Notes: generated by a model from the letters alone, not told the origin. Numbered from the stretch's first letter, positions 44,747 to 53,247 are shown. The stretch: DNA of 64,000 bases from Allobacillus salarius (GCF_007559425.1 NZ_VMHE01000007.1:1-64000), one strand, 5' to 3'. Translations and numbers: made by a program.

Positions 44747-45733
44747 TCAATTGGATTCTATTTCAGAAACCGTCACAAATTCATATCCTTCTTTTTCTAA
44801 TGAGCTTAAAATTCTCTCTACTGCTGTTACAGTTGTTTCGTGAATATCGTGCATAAGAATCACGGAGCCATCTCTCACGTTGTCTTCAACGATTTTAACG
44901 ATTTGATTAGGATCACGAGATTTCCAATCCAATGTGTCAATTGTCCAGAACGTCGGAGGGAGCCCAAGAACTTCTCTGACATGGTCATCAACCGCTCCAT
45001 ATGGCGGACGGAAAACAGTCGGTTCTTCTCCTGTCGCGTTTCGTATCACTTCATTCGTCACTGCAACTTCCTCACTGATTTCTTCTTGCCCGAGTGTCGT
45101 TAAGTCTTTGTGTGTCCACGTATGATTGCCCAGCTCATGACCTTTTTCCGCAACGACTTTCGCAATATCTGGATAGAAATCAACCCTGTTTCCTAACATG
45201 AAGAACGTAGCTTTCGCATCATGTTTATCCAATAACTCAAGAATCTCCAATGTGTTCGTCGGATGTGGACCGTCATCGAATGTTAACGCGACTTTCTTTT
45301 TATTCGAATTTGCATCTTCTTTTGATTCTTTACCCGGATCATCCTTTTTACTTGGCTTCGGTGTTTCCGATTCATCTTCTTTGCTTGGCTCCGGCTTTTC
45401 CGTATGATCAAAATCAATTTTTTCTTTCCATTCGTCCGTAAATATATCTTCCATTTTATGAAAAGGAATTGAGATTTCAGGAGACCCGGCAGCACCTGCA
45501 GTCACCTCATATTTATCAAACTTAAAGACAACAGACTGATCTTTAAAGAACATATTTGTAAATTGATTATCTTCATTTTCTGTCCATTCCTTTAAAAAAT
45601 CTTCAAATAAATAGGAATCCTCTTGTTGTTGAAATCTTTCGAGTAGTAAGCGGTAGATTTTATTTCTATTTTCTTTGTTATCGATTAGAATTTCTTCTTG
45701 CTCAATAAATCTCTCTTGCTCGACATCGACCAA
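44747..45733 (-). CDS. Polysaccharide deacetylase (PdaC-like), apparently 5'-truncated
   Basis: A C-terminal NodB deacetylase domain with all motifs (ALTFDDGPHPT near residue 150, GNHTWTHKDL near 205, FRPPYGA near 245, VILMHDIH near 293), a Lys/Glu/Ser linker, and only part of an N-terminal DUF3298 domain (VVFKFDKYEVTAGAAGSPEI). B. subtilis PdaC also has a membrane anchor and DUF4163, absent here; the frame opens directly after an in-frame TAA at about 45757, the first usable start is a TTG, and no ribosome-binding site precedes it. It would deacetylate peptidoglycan if exported, but no export signal remains. It may be a decaying gene. Confidence 0.75.
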   Translation of the reverse strand: MVDVEQERFIEQEEILIDNKENRNKIYRLLLERFQQQEDSYLFEDFLKEWTENEDNQFTNMFFKDQSVVFKFDKYEVTAGAAGSPEISIPFHKMEDIFTDEWKEKIDFDHTEKPEPSKEDESETPKPSKKDDPGKESKEDANSNKKKVALTFDDGPHPTNTLEILELLDKHDAKATFFMLGNRVDFYPDIAKVVAEKGHELGNHTWTHKDLTTLGQEEISEEVAVTNEVIRNATGEEPTVFRPPYGAVDDHVREVLGLPPTFWTIDTLDWKSRDPNQIVKIVEDNVRDGSVILMHDIHETTVTAVERILSSLEKEGYEFVTVSEIESN

Positions 45734-45807
45734 CTGAACTTTTGAACTTTGATCTTAGACAGGTGGCTCATCATTTTCTCGCTAACGTTATTTTTTATGC
45801 AGTGTTA

Positions 45808-46545
45808 TTAAACCTTCGATAAAACTCTTGGTTTAACAGCTATGCGATCGGAGAAATCACAATCTGTACCAAAGATATCGCGTGGTGTACCTAAATCAAT
45901 GATTTTACCATCTCTTAAAACGACAATTTGATCCGCCAACGCTTGTGCGTCGTCTTGGTCATGGGTAACAAAAATAGAGGTGACACCCGTTGCTTTTAAG
46001 ATTCGACGAAGCTCTTCCCTAATCTTCAGCTGTAAGTCAGCATCCAAGTTACTGAATGGTTCATCGAAAAGCAGTAACTTCGGTTTTGGTGCGAGAGCCC
46101 TTGCTAAAGCAACTCGCTGTTGCTGTCCTCCACTTAGTTCATAAGGGTACCGCTTCTCATAACCTTTTAAGTTTACTAACTCAATCACTTCATTCAAGCG
46201 CTGTTTTTTCTCTTTGCGAGACCATTTATGCAAACCAAATGTAATATTGTCTTCTACTTTTAAGTGAGGGAACAATGCATAGTCTTGGAAAACCATCCCG
46301 ATGCCTCTTTTTTCAGGTTGTACAAATGTCGATGGACCGGCCATTAATTGATCATCGACTGAGATACTCCCCTGTTCAGGCATTTCGAGTCCAGCAATTA
46401 AGCGTAACAATGAACTTTTTCCACTTCCGGATTCTCCCAAAATCGTTGTGATGTCACCTTTTTGAATCGTTAAGTTAAATGACTCAAGGCAATGAGCAGT
46501 TGAATTCGGATATTTAAAAGACAAGTCTTTTATGTTTACAAACAT
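45808..46545 (-). CDS. fbpC: Fe(III) ABC transporter ATP-binding protein
   Basis: A 245-residue ABC ATPase: Walker A GESGSGKSS near residue 37, Q-loop VFQDYALFPHL, signature LSGGQQQRVALARAL near 138, Walker B LLLFDEPFSNLD near 158 and H-loop VTHDQDDA. It is shorter than typical FbpC proteins because the C-terminal regulatory domain is missing. It powers the FbpB permease. It follows fbpB by 4 bases and carries Fur-type regulation through the operon promoter. Confidence 0.88.
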   Translation of the reverse strand: MFVNIKDLSFKYPNSTAHCLESFNLTIQKGDITTILGESGSGKSSLLRLIAGLEMPEQGSISVDDQLMAGPSTFVQPEKRGIGMVFQDYALFPHLKVEDNITFGLHKWSRKEKKQRLNEVIELVNLKGYEKRYPYELSGGQQQRVALARALAPKPKLLLFDEPFSNLDADLQLKIREELRRILKATGVTSIFVTHDQDDAQALADQIVVLRDGKIIDLGTPRDIFGTDCDFSDRIAVKPRVLSKV

Positions 46546-46549
46546 AGGA

Positions 46550-48175
46550 TTACTCCCTTTCTAAAACATGATGGAATGCATAGATTGATATCGCACTGAT
46601 ACATACAATTAAAATCGATGGCAAAGCCGCTTCGTGAATCATTTCATTCGTCGCATAATTAAAAGCGTTCGTCGCAAGTGTTTCAAAATTAAATGGCCGC
46701 AAAATCAATGTTAACGGTAATTCCTTAAGAATATCAATAAAAGCTAAAATAAACCCGCCAAAAATAGCGCCTCTAATTAGCTTGACATCAACCTTAAAAA
46801 AGGATTTTGTCACGTTATTCCCGAGTATTCGTGATGCATCCGTAAACTGAGTTCCGATACGCTCAAAACCGGATTCAACTGAATTGTAAGCCACTGCTAA
46901 ATACCGCACGATATAGGCGAAGATTAACATGACGATACTAGTACTCAATATATACGAAGAAGTAAATCCCCATTCATAAATTCGTTTATCTAAGCCGATG
47001 AAAAGAGAAACAATTCCTACAGCAATAACTGCTCCTGGAATCGAATACCCTAATATCGTGACTCTAGGGAATACTTTGGCAAACAAACCTCGATTGAGTC
47101 TTGAAACATTACTGATAACAACAGCCATAATCGTAATAATCGCCGCTGCTACGAAGGCAACACCTATAGTATTACCGATTACTTGTAAAAATTCTACTGA
47201 AAAACTTTGATCATACGTTAAAATCGCCCAAGAGATCAATTGAATAAAAGGAATGATAAACGCAATGCCGAAAATAAACATACAATACGCAAAGGCAAGC
47301 CACTTGCGTCTGCCTTGCAATTTCACAGGTTGCAGTAATCTAACTTTCGTCGTTGTAAAACTAAACCGCTTACGACCACGTAGTAATCTTTCCAAAATGA
47401 GCAAGCCTAAAATAAGAAGCATCAATGTACCCGATAACTTAATAGCGGAATCAAGATCACCTAAACCAAACCACGTTTGAAATATAGCCGTTGTAAACGT
47501 CTGTATACCGTAATATTTAACAACACCATAATCATTGAGTACTTCTAGGATTACCAAGCTTACACCGGCTACTATAGATGCTCTCGCAATAGGTAAAACC
47601 GTACGGAAATAAATTCGCCATGAACTTGTACCAAGTATTCGAGCATTCTCAATTAATGCTGTCGACTGTCTGGCGAGAAAAGCTTTCGTTATCGTGAATA
47701 CATATGGAAACAAAAAAATCACAAAGATAAAAATTGTACCTGGCATGTTCATAATATTAAAATATTGCTGATCCACTGTAATATCCCACTGATTTCGTAG
47801 TGTCGTCTGAATCACGCCTGTATAATTAAGAATTCCATGATACGTATAAGCCCCAATATACGGCGGGATTGCCAAGGGTAATATTAGTCCCCATTGAAAG
47901 AATCCTCGCAGTGGAAAGTCGTAAGCGGAAATGATCCAAGCTAAGCTTGAACCGATAATTGCTGTGAACAATCCAACAAATAATACAAGTATGACTGAAT
48001 TAACGATATACGTATTCAGCATATATTCTTTTATGTGAATCCAGTTTTCATTTGTTTCTGCAGCAAACTGTAGGATGATAGATAAACTTGGTAGCAATAT
48101 AAGAGCGATAAATAAGATGCTTAATAATGTCCAAGTGTTCCAATTGCTTTTTATATTTCTAAACCAATTCAACAC
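46550..48175 (-). CDS. fbpB: Fe(III) ABC transporter permease
   Basis: A permease of about 540 residues with two fused inner-membrane domains (each with an EAA-type loop, for example ARILGTSSWRIYFRTVLPIAR near 205 seen as ENARILGTSSW and DASRILGNNVTKSF near 455) and about twelve helices. It is the translocation pore for iron delivered by the lipoprotein FbpA. The GTG at 48175 is preferred as start because AAAGGC lies 7 bases upstream; an earlier ATG at 48202 has no clear site. It is co-transcribed with fbpA and fbpC. Confidence 0.87.
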   Translation of the reverse strand: MLNWFRNIKSNWNTWTLLSILFIALILLPSLSIILQFAAETNENWIHIKEYMLNTYIVNSVILVLFVGLFTAIIGSSLAWIISAYDFPLRGFFQWGLILPLAIPPYIGAYTYHGILNYTGVIQTTLRNQWDITVDQQYFNIMNMPGTIFIFVIFLFPYVFTITKAFLARQSTALIENARILGTSSWRIYFRTVLPIARASIVAGVSLVILEVLNDYGVVKYYGIQTFTTAIFQTWFGLGDLDSAIKLSGTLMLLILGLLILERLLRGRKRFSFTTTKVRLLQPVKLQGRRKWLAFAYCMFIFGIAFIIPFIQLISWAILTYDQSFSVEFLQVIGNTIGVAFVAAAIITIMAVVISNVSRLNRGLFAKVFPRVTILGYSIPGAVIAVGIVSLFIGLDKRIYEWGFTSSYILSTSIVMLIFAYIVRYLAVAYNSVESGFERIGTQFTDASRILGNNVTKSFFKVDVKLIRGAIFGGFILAFIDILKELPLTLILRPFNFETLATNAFNYATNEMIHEAALPSILIVCISAISIYAFHHVLERE

Positions 48176-48245
48176 ATTCACGCCTTTCAACAACCACATC
48201 ACCCATCATACAATTTACTGCACTATTTTGTAAGGAAAAATAGTT

Positions 48246-48278
48246 AAATCAGGCTGCTTTTTATAAACAACCTGACCA
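48246..48278 (-). terminator. Intra-operon hairpin between fbpA and fbpB
   Basis: Minus-strand TCAGGTTG pairs with CAGCCTGA (one G-U) and is followed by TTTAACTATTTTT. It likely attenuates read-through so that the binding protein is made in excess over the permease. Confidence 0.72.
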
Positions 48279-48284
48279 ACTGTC

Positions 48285-49337
48285 TTATTTCCAATTTACT
48301 TCATTGAATATTTTCACTGCTTCAGCATTATTTTCGCCGAGTTTAGATAAGTTGATATCCTGTTCTTTGAAGTCGCCCCACTCTTTTAATGTGTCTGCTG
48401 GTTCTACTTCAGGATTCACTGGATACTCATAGTTTGCGCTAGCAAATTGCTCCTGCACCTCTTTAGAGGAAAGGAATTCAACTAGTCTAACAGCATTTTC
48501 TTTGTTTTTAGCATGTTTCGTCACACCGATACCACTAACGTTCACGTGCGTTCCAGTCGTATCTTGGTTCGGGAAGAATACGCCTAATTGTTCAGCTACT
48601 TTCACTTCTTCTTGATCCTCTGAATTTAACATTCCACCAAGATAGTAAGTGTTCATAACAGCAATATCGCCTTCACCTGCTGCTACACCTTTAGCTTGGT
48701 CTCGGTCGCCACCTTGTGGTTCACGAGCCATGTTATTGACAATGCCTTCAGCCCATTTCTTAGCATCTTCACGGCTGTCCAACTCGATAAATGAAGCAAC
48801 AAGAGACTGGTTATAAATATTCTCAGAAGAACGGATAAGGATACGATCTTCCCATTTTGAATCTGTTAAATCTTCATAAGTAGATAGTTCACTTGGATCA
48901 ACACGGTCTTTATGGTAAACAATCACGCGTGCACGTTTAGTTAGTCCGAACCATTCGTTGTCCTCGTCAGTGAGTTTTTCAGGAATATTTTCACTTAGAA
49001 CATCACTTTCTACACTCTGTAGTAAGTCTTGCTCTTTCGCACGATGTAAACGACCAGCATCTGCTGTGTAGAATAAGTCAGCTGTTTGCTCACCTTCACG
49101 TTTCATACGTTCGATTAGCTCATCAGCACTACCTTCAATGACGTTCACTTTAATACCCGTTTCATCTTGAAACTGTTTATAAAGTTCATCATCAATATCA
49201 TAATGGCGACTCGTATAAAGGTTTATTTCTTTTTCCTTCTCTGACTCATCTCCCCCGTCAGCGGATTCGCCACCACAAGCAGCTAATGTAATCATAGATA
49301 ATAACAGAAAGCTAAAAAGCATTACTTTTTTGTACAT
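48285..49337 (-). CDS. fbpA: Fe(III) ABC transporter substrate-binding lipoprotein
   Basis: A 350-residue lipoprotein: signal peptide, lipobox LAACG (Cys about 21), then a FbpA/periplasmic ferric-binding fold. NLYTSRHYDIDDELYKQF near residue 38, FYTADAGRLHRAKEQDLLQ near 85 and TYYLGGMLN near 230 match the family; conserved tyrosines in the last segment would bind iron. It captures Fe(III) (or a ferric chelate) outside the membrane. Gene order fbpA-fbpB-fbpC with a Fur box upstream of this gene. Confidence 0.92.
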   Translation of the reverse strand: MYKKVMLFSFLLLSMITLAACGGESADGGDESEKEKEINLYTSRHYDIDDELYKQFQDETGIKVNVIEGSADELIERMKREGEQTADLFYTADAGRLHRAKEQDLLQSVESDVLSENIPEKLTDEDNEWFGLTKRARVIVYHKDRVDPSELSTYEDLTDSKWEDRILIRSSENIYNQSLVASFIELDSREDAKKWAEGIVNNMAREPQGGDRDQAKGVAAGEGDIAVMNTYYLGGMLNSEDQEEVKVAEQLGVFFPNQDTTGTHVNVSGIGVTKHAKNKENAVRLVEFLSSKEVQEQFASANYEYPVNPEVEPADTLKEWGDFKEQDINLSKLGENNAEAVKIFNEVNWK

Positions 49338-49365
49338 GGTATATAGTTCCCTCCCGGAATGTTAT

Positions 49366-49380
49366 TGATAATGATTCTCA
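49366..49380. promoter_or_regulatory. Fur box upstream of fbpA
   Basis: TGATAATGATTCTCA matches the Bacillus Fur consensus TGATAATNATTATCA at 13 of 14 defined positions, about 30 bases before the fbpA start. Iron-replete repression of fbpABC is predicted. Confidence 0.88.
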
Positions 49381-49609
49381 ATCTCAAACATTATTATCTT
49401 ATTTTCAAATGAATAAGTCAATGAATTATGAATAACTTTTTTTATAAAAAAACAGGAACCTCACCTTGATATACACTCTGAATTTTTCGATTAAAAACAC
49501 TTTATCTAAGCAGAGCAAAATAATTGAACAAGCTTACATATTTTTTTTAATGAAAAGTGTAAAGACATCGAAGAAATCTTGCACACTATTATTCAGGGAG
49601 GATTACCTT

Positions 49610-50344
49610 ATGAGTCGTTTAGCAAATAAAGTAGCAATCATTACTGGTGCAGCACAAGGTATGGGTGCCGCTCACGCAAAATTATTCATTGAGCAAGGAG
49701 CAAAAGTCGTACTAACAGATTTAAATGAAGAAAAGGGCGAGGCATTAGCAACTGAACTGGGCGAAAACGCTCTCTTCGTAAAACAAAATGTCACGTCTGA
49801 AGAAGATTGGGCGACTGTCATTGAAAAAACAGAAGAAACATTTGGCCCAGTTAACGTGCTAGTGAATAACGCTGGAATTACAATGGCAAAAAGCTTGTTC
49901 GACCTAACACTTGAAGAATACAAGCGTACTGTTGAAATTAACCAAGTATCTGTATTCCTAGGAATGAAAGCAACTGCACCATCTATGAAAAAAGCAGGTG
50001 GCGGTTCTATTGTTAACATTTCTTCAATGAATGGCTTAGTTGGAGGAGCAATCGGTTACACAGATACGAAGTTCGTTGTTCGCGGTATGACGAAAGCAGC
50101 TGCTCTTAACTTGTCACCAATGGGCATTCGCGTAAACTCTGTACATCCAGGTGTCATCGCTACACCAATGGTTGTTCAAGAAGATACAAAAGCTGCAGTG
50201 GAAGAGTTTTCAATAAGCATTCCATTGAAGCGTGTCGCACAGCCTGAAGAAGTATCCAACATGGTTCTATTCTTAGCCTCTGATGAATCTAGCTATTCAA
50301 CAGGTTCAGAATTTGTAATCGATGGCGGATTAACTGCACAGTAA
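49610..50344 (+). CDS. Short-chain dehydrogenase/reductase
   Basis: A 244-residue classical SDR: nucleotide site TGAAQGMGAAHAK, NNAGI near residue 85, catalytic Ser in NISSMNG and Tyr/Lys in YTDTK near 150, and the C-terminal SSYSTGSEFVIDGG. It is NAD(P)-dependent, substrate unknown. The ATG at 49610 has a clear GGGAGG site; the earlier frame extension is not needed. It is a single gene ending in a strong terminator. Confidence 0.88.
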   Translation: MSRLANKVAIITGAAQGMGAAHAKLFIEQGAKVVLTDLNEEKGEALATELGENALFVKQNVTSEEDWATVIEKTEETFGPVNVLVNNAGITMAKSLFDLTLEEYKRTVEINQVSVFLGMKATAPSMKKAGGGSIVNISSMNGLVGGAIGYTDTKFVVRGMTKAAALNLSPMGIRVNSVHPGVIATPMVVQEDTKAAVEEFSISIPLKRVAQPEEVSNMVLFLASDESSYSTGSEFVIDGGLTAQ

Positions 50345-50372
50345 ACGTAATTCTGAGCTTTGAACAATCTTT

Positions 50373-50408
50373 AAAACAAGCACTGGCTACTTCCGGTGCT
50401 TGTTTTTA
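50373..50408 (+). terminator. Terminator of the SDR gene
   Basis: AACAAGCACTGG pairs with CCGGTGCTTGTT (one G-U) around a 6-base loop, followed by TTT. Confidence 0.88.
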
Positions 50409-50433
50409 TGTTAAATTTTATATAGATAGGTTA

Positions 50434-50580
50434 CTTAACGTTGATACTGGGTGGGTGAACACTGAAGGTTTGTAAATTAATGCTGAAAAAACGCGAATTA
50501 ACACTGAAGACCTACAGATTAACACTGAAGAAACCTAAATGAATACTGAAGGTCTACGAATTAACACGGAATAATGCCGC
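50434..50580. repeat. 21-bp period tandem repeat array, seven exact-period copies (ATTAACACTGAAG type)
   Basis: Units start at 50434, 50455, 50476, 50497, 50518, 50539 and 50560, exactly 21 bp apart; total 147 bp. Heads read GTGAACACTGAAG, ATTAATGCTGAA, ATTAACACTGAAG, ATTAACACTGAAG and ATGAATACTGAAG, with the outer copies decayed. About eight bases after each head vary. The family matches the array at 24013-24140. It fills most of the gap 50345-50706 between the SDR terminator and the tetR promoter. Confidence 0.9.
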
Positions 50581-50642
50581 ATAAAACAGTAGCCTATCCC
50601 AATCTTCTTTGTTTAATGGATAAAACTAACTGATCTTACCGG

Positions 50643-50694
50643 TTGAATTTTTTTAAAAACGATATATAATTAAAATGAATGACAGTCAGTCATA
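50643..50694 (+). promoter_or_regulatory. tetR promoter and operator
   Basis: TTGAAT, 16 bases and TATAAT form a good promoter (50643-50670). Eight bases later, AATGACAGTCAGTCAT (50678-50693) is a palindrome with arms ATGAC/GTCAT. The same 16-bp sequence recurs before the efflux genes at 51314. Confidence 0.85.
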
Positions 50695-50706
50695 ATAAAA
50701 AAGGAC

Positions 50707-51288
50707 GTGAGTCGTATCGATAAAAAGGAACGAATCATTCAATCAGCAATTGAAGTTTTCTCTGAAAAAGGGATTGAGAAAACAACAATCTCAGAAATTG
50801 TGAAGAAAGCGGGTATTGCTCAAGGGACTTTTTATTTGTACTTTTCTTCTAAGTTAGCAGTTATGCCTGCGATTGCTGAAGTGATGGTCAACAAAATACT
50901 AGAAGGTCTCCATAAAAAAGTAAGTAGTGGACCAATTCAACAGCAGATCAATGAAATGATTCATGTCATTTTCGATTTAACAGAAACATATAAAGAGCTT
51001 ACGAAACTACTATACACTGGATTAACGCAAACGCAGTATGTAGGTAATTGGGAAGTTATTTATGCCCCTTTATATGATTGGATAGAAGAGCTATTACGAA
51101 ACGGAATCAAATACCAGGTAATTGATCCGGAACTAAATGTGAAATATACTGCTAAAATCATCGTCGGAACGATTGAATCAGCGGCAGAGCAAGCATACCT
51201 CTATGATCAGCAAGATGCTAATGCTGTCAAAGAACACCAAAAAGAATTATATCACTTTCTAATCAAGGCTTTAGGCGCTAACACGTAG
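50707..51288 (+). CDS. TetR-family transcriptional regulator
   Basis: A 193-residue TetR protein: N-terminal HTH (TISEIVKKAGIAQGTFYLYF near residues 26-45) and an all-helical C-terminal ligand domain. Palindromic sites of the same sequence lie in its own promoter and before the following efflux pair, so it very likely represses both and is released by a toxic cation or drug. GTG start; the AAGGA before it is unusually close (1 base), which may limit translation. Confidence 0.9.
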   Translation: MSRIDKKERIIQSAIEVFSEKGIEKTTISEIVKKAGIAQGTFYLYFSSKLAVMPAIAEVMVNKILEGLHKKVSSGPIQQQINEMIHVIFDLTETYKELTKLLYTGLTQTQYVGNWEVIYAPLYDWIEELLRNGIKYQVIDPELNVKYTAKIIVGTIESAAEQAYLYDQQDANAVKEHQKELYHFLIKALGANT

Positions 51289-51313
51289 CGTCCTTTTATT
51301 TTATCTTAAAATG

Positions 51314-51330
51314 AATGACAGTCAGTCATT
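51314..51330 (+). promoter_or_regulatory. TetR operator before the efflux pair
   Basis: AATGACAGTCAGTCATT, a palindrome with arms AATGAC/GTCATT, is the same as the site at 50678 and lies 25 bases before the first SMR gene. Confidence 0.87.
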
Positions 51331-51354
51331 AAAATTATAAGGAAGGAAATTTCT

Positions 51355-51708
51355 ATGAAAAGAGCTTGGTTTTATGTCAGCTTAACAAGTTTACTAGAAT
51401 TGTTTTGGATTTTCGGGTTTAACGTGGCTGATGCTTGGTGGCATTGGGCAATTATTATTCCTATCATTGTCGTAGACTTTATTATTCTCTCAAAAGCATG
51501 TGAGTTATTACCGACAGGAACGGTATATGCTGTTTTCGCAGCTGCCGGCGCAGTTGGAACTTCTCTAATGGATGTCTTTATTTTTGGAGAATCGTTCAGT
51601 GTGGAAAAGGGCTTATTCATCAGTATTCTTGTCATTGGTGTTATTGCTTTAAACCTAGCAGATCAAAAACCTGAGCCGAAATTAGAACTTGAAAAAGGAG
51701 ATGCTTAA
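51355..51708 (+). CDS. SMR-family multidrug efflux subunit, first of pair
   Basis: A 117-residue small multidrug resistance protein with four membrane helices, the conserved membrane glutamate in helix 1 (LLELFWIFGFN), GTVYAVFAAAGAVGTSL near residue 60 and a charged cytoplasmic tail. It pairs with the next gene to form an asymmetric transporter like YkkC/YkkD. It likely exports a lipophilic or quaternary cation with H+. ATG start behind GGAAGGAAA; it overlaps the next gene's ribosome-binding region. Confidence 0.88.
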   Translation: MKRAWFYVSLTSLLELFWIFGFNVADAWWHWAIIIPIIVVDFIILSKACELLPTGTVYAVFAAAGAVGTSLMDVFIFGESFSVEKGLFISILVIGVIALNLADQKPEPKLELEKGDA

Positions 51709-51709
51709 T

Positions 51710-52024
51710 ATGGGGTGGGTTTATGTATCTTTTGCAGCCATACTCGAATTAGTTGGGGTTATCGGTTTAAATAAATTCAGTGAACGAAAAACTTTCTTTC
51801 ATACACTGCTCTTTTTTGGTGGTTTCGGCGGCGCATTTCTATTTCTCTATACATCCTTTAATTACCTTCAGGTCAGTGTAGCTTACGCCGTTTGGATTGG
51901 GATAGGAACCGCGGCTGCAGTAATTGTAAACATGATTTTCTTTAATGAATCAAAGAGCTTAGGACGTATTATCAGTTTAATTATTATTATCATAGGCGTA
52001 ACGGGATTAAAAGCAGTTTCATAA
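51710..52024 (+). CDS. SMR-family multidrug efflux subunit, second of pair
   Basis: A 104-residue SMR protein with four helices, the membrane glutamate in FAAILELVGVIGLN and AYAVWIGIGTAAAVIVN near residue 60, resembling YkkD. It lacks a long tail. The ATG at 51710 is chosen because AAAGGAG lies 9 bases upstream, and it directly follows the stop of the first subunit. Together the two are expected to be co-produced under the TetR regulator. Confidence 0.88.
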   Translation: MGWVYVSFAAILELVGVIGLNKFSERKTFFHTLLFFGGFGGAFLFLYTSFNYLQVSVAYAVWIGIGTAAAVIVNMIFFNESKSLGRIISLIIIIIGVTGLKAVS

Positions 52025-52038
52025 TAAAACACGATTCA

Positions 52039-52083
52039 AAAAAACGACTCGACCTCTATAGAGAGATCAAGTCGTTTTATTTA
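52039..52083. terminator. Bidirectional terminator
   Basis: AAAACGACT and AGTCGTTTT pair, with an inner GACCTCT/AGAGAGATC stem, between the convergent SMR and OpuAC genes. Confidence 0.85.
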
Positions 52084-52091
52084 ATTGCTCT

Positions 52092-53024
52092 TTATTTTGC
52101 TGGCTCCAGATCTTCTATCGAATCGATATCCATATATTCTGGAACGACTAAACCGATTTTAGCCCCGGTCAGGTTTTCACCTAAGTCATCAAAGTTGCCT
52201 TCATGCTTGTCATAGAAAGCTTTGGTTGTAATAGGCATCCAAACCGCTAATGTTGCATCAGCATCACCGTTTGCAACAGATTCATAAACAATCGCTAAAT
52301 CGACTGGTGTTACAGTAACATCATAGCCATATTCTTCTAGTACTTCCGCTACAACATAAGTCGCTGATAGTTCAGAATCCCATTGTGTTGATGTTAATTC
52401 TATGGATTTACCTTCTGCTTTTTCAACACCTTCAGTCCACTCTGCTACTTTATCTGGGTTATCTTCTACCCAACGTTTGGCGACGTCTTTTAATTCATCA
52501 CCCGTTTGGTGGGTTTCATACATTATTCCTTCCATATCTTCTATGTCCCATTGAAATTGATCAATCAATTTATATGCATTCGGCATATCTTCTTTTAATC
52601 CTTTACGTGCAAGCGTTTTAATCACTTCTTCGTCACCATAAACATTATCAGGGTCTTCTAAATACTTCATGTTAGGATACTTCGCAAAAATCCAATGTGG
52701 GTTCCAGCCTGTGATAATGATTGGTTCTTCCTTCTCTATAGCATCATCAAGTGCTGCTGTCATAGCGGTGGTCGATGATTGCTCGAGCGTCCAACCTTTT
52801 AAACTTTCATATTCATCAATTGCTTTTTCAGTTGTAACAGTAATACCTGCTCCCGGCTCTATACCAATAATTGTATGGTTTACTTCTTCACTATAATTGA
52901 TCTCCTGATCTTCCTCTTTTTCTGTAGACGAATTTTCAGATTGGCAACCTGCAACAAACAATGTCAAAGCGATAAGAATCAACACTGAAAGATTAAATGT
53001 GTTGAATGATTTTGTCCTAAACAA
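52092..53024 (-). CDS. Glycine betaine ABC transporter substrate-binding lipoprotein (OpuAC type), copy 3
   Basis: A lipoprotein of about 310 residues with lipobox FVAGC, an acidic linker and an OpuAC domain (IIGIEPGAGI, ITGWNPHWIFAKYPN, DPDNVYGDEE, STQWDSELSA, GDADATLAVWMP). It is distinct from the pair at 5800-7984 and nearer the canonical sequence GWNPHW. No importer subunits are nearby. The TTG at 53024 is preferred to one at 53036, which directly abuts the AGGGAG site. Confidence 0.92.
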   Translation of the reverse strand: MFRTKSFNTFNLSVLILIALTLFVAGCQSENSSTEKEEDQEINYSEEVNHTIIGIEPGAGITVTTEKAIDEYESLKGWTLEQSSTTAMTAALDDAIEKEEPIIITGWNPHWIFAKYPNMKYLEDPDNVYGDEEVIKTLARKGLKEDMPNAYKLIDQFQWDIEDMEGIMYETHQTGDELKDVAKRWVEDNPDKVAEWTEGVEKAEGKSIELTSTQWDSELSATYVVAEVLEEYGYDVTVTPVDLAIVYESVANGDADATLAVWMPITTKAFYDKHEGNFDDLGENLTGAKIGLVVPEYMDIDSIEDLEPAK

Positions 53025-53204
53025 TTTTGCTTCCAACTCCCTTTTCTTGTTGTTACTAGCATGTTTCTAGCGTGAGTAAACTGAATAGCAATGATTGAAT
53101 ATGGTTCTAGCTCGTGTATTTTTTACATACACCTCTATTAATAGTTTAGCACAGTTTTGAATCCCAGTTTTCCCCTATACATCTCAAAAGAATAAAACCA
53201 TAAG

Positions 53205-53244
53205 AAAAACAACGCTTAGGCAATCGATACCCAAGCGTTGTTTT
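53205..53244 (-). terminator. Terminator of the MFS/GntR unit
   Basis: Minus-strand AAAACAACGCTT pairs with AAGCGTTGTTTT around a 15-base loop, followed by a T-rich stretch, immediately downstream of the MFS gene stop. Confidence 0.88.
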
Positions 53245-53247
53245 AGA

